Notes under the pieces: generated by a model
What the model was told of the DNA's origin: nothing
Databases searched by the model: none
Seen by the model: the letters and a program-made list of their open reading frames with translations, nothing else
Translations under genes and position numbers: made by a program
Part shown: one piece after another, positions 26,594-33,936 of the stretch
Layout: each line of letters begins with the position of its first letter
Numbering within the stretch: the first letter of the stretch is position 1
From: Acidobacteriota bacterium
GTDB taxonomy: Bacteria > Acidobacteriota > Terriglobia > Terriglobales > Acidobacteriaceae
Reading direction: 5' to 3'
Length of the DNA: 41,940 bases
NCBI GenBank assembly: GCA_021778315.1
Contig: JAJYCQ010000014.1
Location: forward strand, 1 to 41,940

Positions 26594-28024
26594 CTACCGA
26601 GGCCACGACTGCACCTCGCGCACCAGCGGCAGCAGCGTCTCCAGCGGATCAGCGCTCTCATTCTCCAGGAATGAGCTCGTCTGATCCGTCGGCAGCCTCG
26701 GCAGCCGGTTCACCGTCACATGCAGCGGAGCCAGCGCCGCATTCATATCCGCGCACAGCACCTCTCCCGCCGCCTTCGCCATCGCATACTCCGTCATCTT
26801 CTTCGGCCGCTCCGTCACAAAAATCGACGACGGATAAAACAGCGACACCCCCGCCCTCCGCGCCCGAAGCTCCTGCGCCAGCTCCCAGAATCCCTCCACA
26901 TACACCCCCAGGAAGTCCCGCAGCCTCTCCGCCACAAACACCTCCGCCTGCGCCCGCGCAATCGCCGGAGTAGCAAAAAAGTACCCGTGCGTCGGAGCCT
27001 CCACCAGCCCAGCCAGTTGCTCCGCCGCCGGCCTCTGCGCGTCATACGCCAGCGTCTCGCAAGCTCCTCCCGCCGCCCGAATCTCCTCCGCAACCCTCTC
27101 CGCGTCCTCTCGCCCGGCCTTCCACGTAATCAACACGCGCCCTCCGCCCGTCGCAATCAGCTTCGCCGTCAGCTCCCCCAGCCCCCGAGATCCACCCAAC
27201 ACCAGCGCCACGCTTCCCGCAAACTCACCCTCCCCCACCACCCCGCGCAGCGACGCCATCGTCGCCTGTTCCACCGGAGGATTCCGTGCAAAACTCCTCA
27301 CCGTCCCCCTCACCCCGCCGCCCGCAATCTCCTCCTCCACCGTCCGAAACCGCTCGTCCGTCTCCGTCACCCGAAACGCCAGCCCCTCCCTCCCATTAGC
27401 CTCCTCGCACATCCGCACCGACAGCTCGCTATAGATGGAATGCAGCCCCGGCAACACCATCCCCACCAGGTAAGTACTAGCCGCAATCGCCGCCACCCTC
27501 CTCGCTCCCAGCCACTTCGTCGCCGCCGGAAACAGCGCCGCCGCATCCGCCTCCGTCATCGCAAACGCAAACCTCCCCGCCCTCCCCGCCATCTGCTCAA
27601 GCTCCATCGTCGACGCCACCGCCGACACCGCCAACCCCTCCAACTCCGCTCCCGCCCACTCCGGAAACCCCTCCAACTCCTCCCCAAACTCCATCGTCAC
27701 GCTCGACCGAGCTCCACCCTCCACGCACACATTCACCCGCGCGCCCGTTGGCCCTTCGCGCACCAGCACCGCCTCCACCTCTTCCCCCGGATACACAAAC
27801 TTATCGAACCGCGCCCGAACTCCTCGCAGCGCAGGCATCACCTCCCGACCCGCAGCAAACGAGTCCAGCGCCCACAGCAGCATATGAATTCCATGCACCA
27901 CCGGAGCCCCAGCCTGCGTCCTCCGCGCCTGCACCGCATCCATGTGCATCGGATTCCGGTCCCCGCTCGCCGCCGCAAACCGCTCCTGATCCGCCCCACC
28001 AAACGTCCGTTTCGCCAGACTCAT
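26594..28024 (-). CDS. MaoC-type hotdog dehydratase fused to a short-chain dehydrogenase
   Basis: The 476-residue protein starts with an R-hydratase/MaoC motif (AAASGDRNPMHMD, D22, N24, H27; VVHGIHMLLWALD). A second, motif-poor hotdog-like stretch (about 150-250) follows. The C-terminal SDR (about 268-476) has a Rossmann motif LVLGGSRGLG, S399/S400 in FYPSSIF and the YxxxK pair Y413/K417 in EYAMAKAAGE. The arrangement suggests that enoyl hydration/dehydration and ketoreduction act on the same acyl substrate. No fatty-acid or polyketide genes are nearby. The gene uses mainly G-ending codons, mirror image to the + strand genes. Confidence 0.8.
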   Translation of the reverse strand: MSLAKRTFGGADQERFAAASGDRNPMHMDAVQARRTQAGAPVVHGIHMLLWALDSFAAGREVMPALRGVRARFDKFVYPGEEVEAVLVREGPTGARVNVCVEGGARSSVTMEFGEELEGFPEWAGAELEGLAVSAVASTMELEQMAGRAGRFAFAMTEADAAALFPAATKWLGARRVAAIAASTYLVGMVLPGLHSIYSELSVRMCEEANGREGLAFRVTETDERFRTVEEEIAGGGVRGTVRSFARNPPVEQATMASLRGVVGEGEFAGSVALVLGGSRGLGELTAKLIATGGGRVLITWKAGREDAERVAEEIRAAGGACETLAYDAQRPAAEQLAGLVEAPTHGYFFATPAIARAQAEVFVAERLRDFLGVYVEGFWELAQELRARRAGVSLFYPSSIFVTERPKKMTEYAMAKAAGEVLCADMNAALAPLHVTVNRLPRLPTDQTSSFLENESADPLETLLPLVREVQSWPR

Positions 28025-28083
28025 CCCATCCCGCCTTTCGCCCCATCACCCATTCAACTGAACCAATCCGCCCGCAAGCCGCC

Positions 28084-28545
28084 TCACTTCACGTATGCAA
28101 ACGTCCCGCAAACATCCGAAGCGTTCGCCATCGCCTCCGCGGTAAACAACGGAGGGTGCGACCCCGAAAACAGAGCCATCTGCAGATGCTTCCCCTCCAC
28201 ATACGTCGCCGCCCACTGCACATCTTCGCCACTGCACAGCGTATTCTTGCGCAAAAACTTCACGTCCCCGGGAACGCGCAACCGATACAAATTCCCCACT
28301 CCACCCGCGCTGCTATCCGCCCCAAACACCGCCGCCACCTCCGCCGGCTCCAGCCCCCGTATCTGCGCAATCCAGTACGACGACAAACTGATCGTCACCT
28401 TCTCCTTCGTAAACGAAATGTCCCCGGTAATCGACTTCGCCGTCTGGCTCGCCGCCCGCCAATACCCCTTCTCCTGCGCCCCACCCACCGCCGGCCACAC
28501 CATCGCCGCCATCACCAACACGCCCATCATCCGCCGCATCTTCAT
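28084..28545 (-). CDS. Small secreted protein of unknown function
   Basis: A 153-residue protein with a signal peptide (MKMRRMMGVLVMAAMVWPAVGGAQ). The mature part contains ISLSSYWIAQIRGLEPAEVAAVF, a short beta-rich core, and two cysteines (TLCSGEDV, SDVCGTF) that could pair. I do not recognise the family. It lies just upstream of, and in the same direction as, the hotdog/SDR gene (59 bases apart). Confidence 0.7.
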   Translation of the reverse strand: MKMRRMMGVLVMAAMVWPAVGGAQEKGYWRAASQTAKSITGDISFTKEKVTISLSSYWIAQIRGLEPAEVAAVFGADSSAGGVGNLYRLRVPGDVKFLRKNTLCSGEDVQWAATYVEGKHLQMALFSGSHPPLFTAEAMANASDVCGTFAYVK

Positions 28546-28751
28546 CCCTCCAGCATGACACCCCCACCCCCCCTTTGACCATCCCCCAACCCAACTCCCC
28601 TTCTACCCCTCGCCCGTCGCCGCCAACGACTCCGACACCACGGCCGTCAACCTCCTCAAATCCGTCGACATCTCCACCCCCAGCGTCCTCACGTCATAAT
28701 CTCCCCACCCCTCCGCACACCGCCCCCGGGATGCTACCCTCAACCCAGCCC

Positions 28752-30392
28752 ATGTCCGACCCCATCAACAAGCTCTACTACGGCGACAACCTCGAAGTCC
28801 TCCGCGACTACATCCCCGACCAATCCGTCGACCTCATCTACCTCGACCCGCCCTTCAACTCCCGCCAGGACTACAACGTCCTCTTCGCCGAGAAGGACGG
28901 CTCCCGCAGCGCCTCCCAGATCACCGCCTTCAAAGACAGTTGGGAGTGGAACCTCGAAGCCGAGCGCGCCTATCAGGAGGTCGTCGAGCGCGGCGGCCGC
29001 GTAGCCGACGCCATGCGCGCCTTCCGCACCCTCCTCGGAGGCTCCGACATGCTCGCCTACCTCGCCATGATGGCCCCACGCCTCGTCGAACTGCGCCGCG
29101 TCCTCAAAGAATCAGGCTCCATCTACCTCCACTGCGACCCCACCGCCAGCCACTACCTCAAGCTCATCATGGATGCCGTCTTCGGCCCTCAGCTCTTCCG
29201 CAACGAGATCGTGTGGAAGCGCACCAACGGACACAATGACGCGCGTCGCAGATTTGGCGATCAGAGCGACATTATTCTGTTCTATTCCAAGTCGGACGAC
29301 TCAATTTTCAATCGAGCCTACTCAGGCTATTCCGAGTCGTATATCAAATCTCACTACTCGATGGTGGACGAGAAGGGACGATTTACAACACGGGACCTGC
29401 GGAGTCCGGGCCCGCGCCCGAATCTTACATATGACTACAAAGGCTACAAGCCGCACGCGAATGGATGGTCAGTTTCTCGCGAACTGATGGAGCGGTTGGA
29501 TTCAGAAGGAAAACTGTACTTCCCGAAAGAACCGACTGGTCGCATTCGACTCAAGCGCTACCTGGACGAGATGCCTGGGACCCCCGTGGGCAATGTATGG
29601 GAAGACATCCCACCTATCAACTCCCAAGCGCAAGAGCGCCTCGGCTACCCTACCCAAAAACCCGAAGCCCTCCTCGAACGCATCCTCCGCGCCAGCTCCA
29701 ACGAAGGCGACGTAGTCCTCGACCCCTTCTGCGGCTGCGGCACCACCGTCCAAGTCGCCCAAAAACTCAATCGCCGCTGGATCGGCATCGACATCACCCA
29801 CCTCGCCATCGGCCTCATCAAAACGCGCCTCGACGACGCCTTCGGCCCCGACGTCCGCAAGACCTATCAGGTCATCGGCGAACCCACCGACGTGCGCGGA
29901 GCCGAACAACTCGCCGCCGAAAACAAATACCAGTTCCAATACTGGGCGCTCGGCCTCTGCGGCGCCCGCCCCACCGAAGCCATCAAAAAAGGTGCCGACC
30001 GCGGCATCGACGGCCGCCTCTACTTCCACGACGACCGCTCCGGCGACTCCAAACAAATCATCTTCTCCGTCAAAGGCGGCCAGAACATAGGCGTCGCCGA
30101 AGTCCGCGACCTCATCGGAGTCCTCCAGCGCGAGCGCGCCGAGATCGGCGTCTACATCTCCTTCGCCGAACCCACCAAGCCCATGCAAAAAGAGGCCGCC
30201 GAAGCCGGCTTCTACACCTCCGCCGACGGCAGCAAATACCCCCGCCTCCAACTCCTCACCATCGAAGGCCTCCTCACCGGCACCCAACGCCTCCAGCGCC
30301 CCCTCCACGTCCGCGACGTCACCTTCCGCAAAGCCCCCCGCAGCCGCGCCGAAGCCGCCCAAAACCTCACCCTCAACCTCACTGACGAATAG
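28752..30392 (+). CDS. Adenine-specific DNA methyltransferase (beta class) fused to an Mrr-like nuclease-fold domain
   Basis: A 546-residue two-part protein. The N-terminal part is a beta-class methyltransferase: catalytic motif DPPF at 32-35, target-recognition segment about 155-297, and SAM-binding DPFCGCGTT from D324. The C-terminal part (about 405-505) has a PD-(D/E)xK/Mrr layout: GADRGIDG (D420), FSVKGG (K441), EVRDLIGVLQRERAEIGV and LLTIEGLL; the residue before the core lysine pair is Ser/Val rather than Glu/Gln. No separate restriction gene adjoins it. The frame is open to 28575, but the extra 59 residues are low-complexity; MSDPINKLYYGDNLEVL fits the family start. The central segment has foreign codon use. 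Confidence 0.88.
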   Translation: MSDPINKLYYGDNLEVLRDYIPDQSVDLIYLDPPFNSRQDYNVLFAEKDGSRSASQITAFKDSWEWNLEAERAYQEVVERGGRVADAMRAFRTLLGGSDMLAYLAMMAPRLVELRRVLKESGSIYLHCDPTASHYLKLIMDAVFGPQLFRNEIVWKRTNGHNDARRRFGDQSDIILFYSKSDDSIFNRAYSGYSESYIKSHYSMVDEKGRFTTRDLRSPGPRPNLTYDYKGYKPHANGWSVSRELMERLDSEGKLYFPKEPTGRIRLKRYLDEMPGTPVGNVWEDIPPINSQAQERLGYPTQKPEALLERILRASSNEGDVVLDPFCGCGTTVQVAQKLNRRWIGIDITHLAIGLIKTRLDDAFGPDVRKTYQVIGEPTDVRGAEQLAAENKYQFQYWALGLCGARPTEAIKKGADRGIDGRLYFHDDRSGDSKQIIFSVKGGQNIGVAEVRDLIGVLQRERAEIGVYISFAEPTKPMQKEAAEAGFYTSADGSKYPRLQLLTIEGLLTGTQRLQRPLHVRDVTFRKAPRSRAEAAQNLTLNLTDE

Positions 30393-30480
30393 CCCTCACC
30401 CACGCCAAGCGCTCCGTCGGCTGCGCGCTCCAGCGCCCACCGACAACCGGACCCAGCGCCAACGGCGCGACATATACCAG

Positions 30481-30527
30481 CCTAGGGCGAAGCCCTAGGA
30501 TAGACGCCAAGGAAAAAGCCCTTTTCC
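30481..30527. repeat. REP-like intergenic hairpin element
   Basis: A perfect CCTAGGGC / GCCCTAGG stem (loop GAA, 30481-30499) is followed by GGAAAA / TTTTCC (30511-30527) and by the words CCGGAGTGAAGCCGCAGGCGC. From memory this resembles intergenic repeats common in Acidobacteria genomes. It fills the gap behind the methyltransferase gene, and no gene is seen between 30393 and 30640. Confidence 0.6.
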
Positions 30528-30640
30528 GCTCTGCCGAAGGCCGGAGTGAAGCCGCAGGCGCAACGACCAACTTGCCTTCCTCGACACCGCCACGAACTCC
30601 GCACCCCCAACCACCAAAGCCCCAGCTACACTAACCCCAC

Positions 30641-30862
30641 ATGCCCCGCCCCAACAAATACCTCGACGAGCTCATCTCCTACGGCGGCCAGCCCTTCACC
30701 CGCGCCGAAGTCATCGCCGACATGCAGCGCTCCGGCACCCCCCAACCCCTCATCGACCGCTGGCTCCAGGGTCAGGAACACGCCGCCCGCCGCCGCGCGC
30801 AACGCGAATCCCTCACCCTCCGCATCTTCCTCCCCGAGCCCAACCGCAAGCTCTGCCGCTAG
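30641..30862 (+). CDS. Small hypothetical protein
   Basis: A 73-residue ORF (MPRPNKYLDELISYGGQPFTRAEVIADM...) with C-ending codon use like its real neighbours, an amphipathic helical look and a basic stretch (ARRRAQRE) near the C-terminus. I do not recognise a family. It is co-directional with ada, 99 bases upstream of the preferred ada start. It could be a small DNA- or protein-binding factor. Confidence 0.5.
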   Translation: MPRPNKYLDELISYGGQPFTRAEVIADMQRSGTPQPLIDRWLQGQEHAARRRAQRESLTLRIFLPEPNRKLCR

Positions 30863-30961
30863 CTCCACATCGCCGCAATCCCCGGAGTGCCACCACACTC
30901 CCCCCCAATGCACGATACTGAGATGGCGACCTCAACTCTCACCCTCGCAGGAATCGACAGC

Positions 30962-32146
30962 ATGGCCAACCCGAACAACCCAACCCCCTCCGTCTTCGCC
31001 GGCCGCGCCTGGCAGCAGGTCCTCGCCCGCGACCCCTCCGCCGACGGCCAGTTCGTCTACGCCGTCAAATCCACCAAAGTCTACTGCCGCCCCACCTGCC
31101 CCTCCCGCCGCCCCGAGCGCAAAAACGTCACCTTCTTCCCCACCCCCGCCCTCGCCGAAGCCGCCGGCTTCCGCCCCTGCCTCCGCTGCGAGCCCCAACT
31201 CACCTCCCCCAAACCCGACCCCCAGGCCGCCGCCATCGCCAAAGCCGCCACCTTCCTCACTGAGCACGCCGGCGAGCGAACCAAACTCGACGACATCGCC
31301 TCCGCCGCCGGCCTCGGCAAATTCGCCCTCCAGCGTGGCTTCAAGCGAGTCCTCGGAGTCACCCCAGGAGACTTCGCCCGCGAGCAGCGCAAAGAACGCT
31401 TCCGCAACAAAGTCCGCACGCCCCGCCTCTCCATCACCGACGCCGTCTACGAAGCCGGCTTCGGCTCCCCCAGCCGCCTCTACGAAACCGTCGACCAAAC
31501 CCTCGGCATGTCCCCCACCGCCATGAAGGCGGGAGGAGCAGGCGAGACCATCCACTACGCCCTCGCCGACTCCCCCCTCGGCCGCCTCCTCGTCGCCACC
31601 ACCCACCTCGGCCTCTGCGCCGTCCTCTTTGGAAATTCCAGCACCGATACCGACGCCGAGCTGGTCGCCGACCTCCGCGACCGCTTCCCCCAGGCCGCCC
31701 TCCGCCCCTCCACCGCGCCCGGAACCTTGTCATCCTTCGCCGAAGGCGGAGGACCCGCTTCTTCTCTCGCCTCAGCAAGCTCTCCACCCCAAAGCCCCGC
31801 ATCCACCCTGGCCGAAGCCTTACGCTTCGTCCTCTCCCGCCTCACCGAAACCCCCACCGCCGCCACCCTCCCCTTCCACGTCCGAGCCACCGCCTTCCAG
31901 CAGCGAGTCTGGCGCGCCCTCCTCGACATCCCCCGCGGCGAAACCCGCACCTACGCCCAAATCGCCGCCGCCATCGGCTCCCCCAAATCCGTCCGTGCCG
32001 TCGGCACCGCCTGCGGCTCCAACCTCCTCGCCGTCGTCGTCCCCTGCCACCGCGTCGTCGGCTCCGACGGCCGTCTCACCGGCTACCGCTGGGGAATCAA
32101 CCGAAAACGCCAGCTTCTCGACCTCGAACGCCCGAACCTTCCCTGA
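30962..32146 (+). CDS. ada: Bifunctional Ada: methylphosphotriester sensor, AraC-type activator and O6-methylguanine methyltransferase
   Basis: The 394-residue protein repairs alkylated DNA and turns on the adaptive response. The N-terminal Zn site is C42, C46, C73, C76 (VYCRPTC ... CLRC). The AraC-like HTH is at about 90-190 (DIASAAGLGKFALQRGFKRVLGVTPGDF). The alkyltransferase domain (about 195-390) has the acceptor C362 in VVPCHRVVGSDG. A Ser/Pro/Gly-rich linker (about 248-285) inside the alkyltransferase part is unusual. ATG 30962 is chosen for the AGGA box nine bases ahead; ATGs at 30908 and 30923 are also in frame. Self-methylation of the Zn site is known to make Ada an activator of its own gene. 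Confidence 0.95.
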   Translation: MANPNNPTPSVFAGRAWQQVLARDPSADGQFVYAVKSTKVYCRPTCPSRRPERKNVTFFPTPALAEAAGFRPCLRCEPQLTSPKPDPQAAAIAKAATFLTEHAGERTKLDDIASAAGLGKFALQRGFKRVLGVTPGDFAREQRKERFRNKVRTPRLSITDAVYEAGFGSPSRLYETVDQTLGMSPTAMKAGGAGETIHYALADSPLGRLLVATTHLGLCAVLFGNSSTDTDAELVADLRDRFPQAALRPSTAPGTLSSFAEGGGPASSLASASSPPQSPASTLAEALRFVLSRLTETPTAATLPFHVRATAFQQRVWRALLDIPRGETRTYAQIAAAIGSPKSVRAVGTACGSNLLAVVVPCHRVVGSDGRLTGYRWGINRKRQLLDLERPNLP

Positions 32147-32272
32147 GTCACGCCCCTTGCAGCCCAAGACTCCCCTTTTTGCCCGCGAAGGCCTCCAGTA
32201 GCGCCAATCCCCGCCCACCCGTCTAAAATAGAAGATGCGCGCGCTCTCAGCGCCAGCGAAGGTCTCAAGTCC

Positions 32273-33490
32273 ATGAAACTGCGCCCTGTTGTTCTGGTTC
32301 TCCTCATCCTCTCCGGCTTCTATTACCTCTCCACCCGCATGCTCCCCATCGGAGCCCTCGCCGGCCTCGTCCACCGCGCCCCCTCCACCTCCACCGACGC
32401 GATCACCTCCAAAACCACCGGCCCGCTTGGCGATTTCTCATTAACTGAGGCCCAGGCCGCCCCCGCCTTCGACGCCGAAGAGCAACAAAATATCGCCGTC
32501 TACAAACGCGCCATGCCCTCCGTAGTCAACATCACCAGCACCACCGTAGTCTGCTGCGACTTCTTCCTCCAGCCCGTCCCCCAACAGGGTCAGGGCTCAG
32601 GCTTTATCGTCGACAACCAGGGCCACATCCTCACCAACAACCACGTTGTCGACAACGCCCAGACAGTCGAAGTAACCCTGTGGAATAAGAAGAAATTCAA
32701 GGCCACCGTCATCGGCGTCGACCACGTCCACGACCTCGCCCTGCTCCAGATCCACGACGCGCAAGACCTTCAACCTGCAACACTTGCGGACTCCACCAGC
32801 CTCGCCGTCGGCCAGCGAGTCTACGCCATCGGCAACCCCTTCGGTTTCTCCGGAACCATGACCCGCGGCATCATCTCCGCCATCCGCTCCGTCCAGTTGC
32901 CCTCCGGCAATCGCATCGAAGACGCCATCCAGACCGACGCCTCCGTCAACCCCGGCAACTCCGGAGGCCCGCTATTAAACTCCCACGGCGACGTCATCGG
33001 CATCACCACCATGATCGCGTCAAACCCCAATGGTGGCGCGGACCAATCCGCCGGCATCGGCTTCGCCATCCCCATCTCGACAGCCAAGGCCGTACTTGAA
33101 GATTTCATGCGCTACGGTCGCACCCGCCGCCCCTCGCTCGACATCGTCACCCTCCCCATCGGCCCCGACGAAGCCCAGCAAATAGGCCTCCCCGCCGACT
33201 ACGGCATCCTCATCGAACGAGTCTTACCCGGTGGAGCCGCTCAGCGAGCCGGCCTCCACGGCGGAACCCAGCTCGCCTACAAGGGCAACACCCAGGTCAT
33301 GCTCGGCGGAGACCTCATCGTCGGCGTTGACGGCCAGGAGATCACAACCCCGCAAGACCTCTCCAACGCCATTAACGCCCACCACGCCGGAGACACCGTA
33401 GTCCTCACCATCTACCGTGGCCAGCAGCGAATGAGCGTCAAAGTAACCCTATCCGACGCCAAAGAGATCATCGGCGGCCAGACCGCCTAG
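32273..33490 (+). CDS. HtrA/DegP-type serine protease with one PDZ domain
   Basis: A 405-residue envelope protease held by an N-terminal membrane anchor (residues 5-20). The trypsin-like triad is H124 (LTNNHVVD), D154 (HDLALLQI) and S230 (NPGNSGGPLL). A single PDZ domain follows (about 290-400, ILIERVLPGGAAQRAGLHGG ... VGVDGQEI), as in DegS/HhoA-like proteins. It should degrade misfolded periplasmic proteins or cut a signalling substrate. The start ATG is preceded by GAAGG at ten bases. Convergent with the DUF2237 gene, eight bases apart. Confidence 0.94.
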   Translation: MKLRPVVLVLLILSGFYYLSTRMLPIGALAGLVHRAPSTSTDAITSKTTGPLGDFSLTEAQAAPAFDAEEQQNIAVYKRAMPSVVNITSTTVVCCDFFLQPVPQQGQGSGFIVDNQGHILTNNHVVDNAQTVEVTLWNKKKFKATVIGVDHVHDLALLQIHDAQDLQPATLADSTSLAVGQRVYAIGNPFGFSGTMTRGIISAIRSVQLPSGNRIEDAIQTDASVNPGNSGGPLLNSHGDVIGITTMIASNPNGGADQSAGIGFAIPISTAKAVLEDFMRYGRTRRPSLDIVTLPIGPDEAQQIGLPADYGILIERVLPGGAAQRAGLHGGTQLAYKGNTQVMLGGDLIVGVDGQEITTPQDLSNAINAHHAGDTVVLTIYRGQQRMSVKVTLSDAKEIIGGQTA

Positions 33491-33498
33491 CCTCAACG

Positions 33499-33903
33499 TC
33501 AGTGCAGTGTCTTCGGGATCACCGCATACTGCAGCAATATCTCGAACGGAATAATCTCCAGCGTCGCCTCATGCGTTGCCTCCAGCACCACCGGGCAAGG
33601 AGCCCCGGCGCGCTGCACCTGCAGCCACCGCGCCGCGCAAACACACCACCGGTCTCCCGGCCTCAGCCCCGGAAACCCATACTGCGGCATAGGCGTCGAC
33701 AAATCATTGCCCAGCTCAGCCGACTTCGCCAGAAACTCCGCCGTCACGATGCAGCACACCGTATGCACGCCCAGATCATCGGGCCCGGTATTGCAGCAGC
33801 CATCGCGGTAAAAGCCAGTCACGGGGTTTGTGCCGCATGTCTCCAGCGACTGTCCAAGGACGTTCTTCTGTGTATTAATCTTCGGGCCGGTGTCCATGGT
33901 CAT
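33499..33903 (-). CDS. DUF2237 family protein
   Basis: A 134-residue protein with the DUF2237 pattern: NVLGQSLETCGTNPVTGFYRDGCCNTG, DLGVHTVCCIVTAEFL, FPGLRPGDRWCVCAARW and APPVVLEATHE-like APCPVVLEATHEATL. The family has conserved cysteines but no proven function. It lies next to and in the same direction as ybiT (33 bases downstream of it), so it may share its transcript. Confidence 0.88.
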   Translation of the reverse strand: MTMDTGPKINTQKNVLGQSLETCGTNPVTGFYRDGCCNTGPDDLGVHTVCCIVTAEFLAKSAELGNDLSTPMPQYGFPGLRPGDRWCVCAARWLQVQRAGAPCPVVLEATHEATLEIIPFEILLQYAVIPKTLH

Positions 33904-33936
33904 GATTGTATTCCTGCCGCAACAGCGCTGTTGTGA

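Noticed and set aside
26720..28558. A 612-codon ORF on the + strand opposite the hotdog/SDR gene
   Set aside because: Composition is Arg/His/Pro-rich with no domain; the minus-strand frame carries intact MaoC and SDR motifs.
28575..28751. N-terminal extension of the methyltransferase by 59 residues
   Set aside because: Thr/Pro/Ser low-complexity with no ribosome site; family similarity begins at MSDPINKLYYGD.
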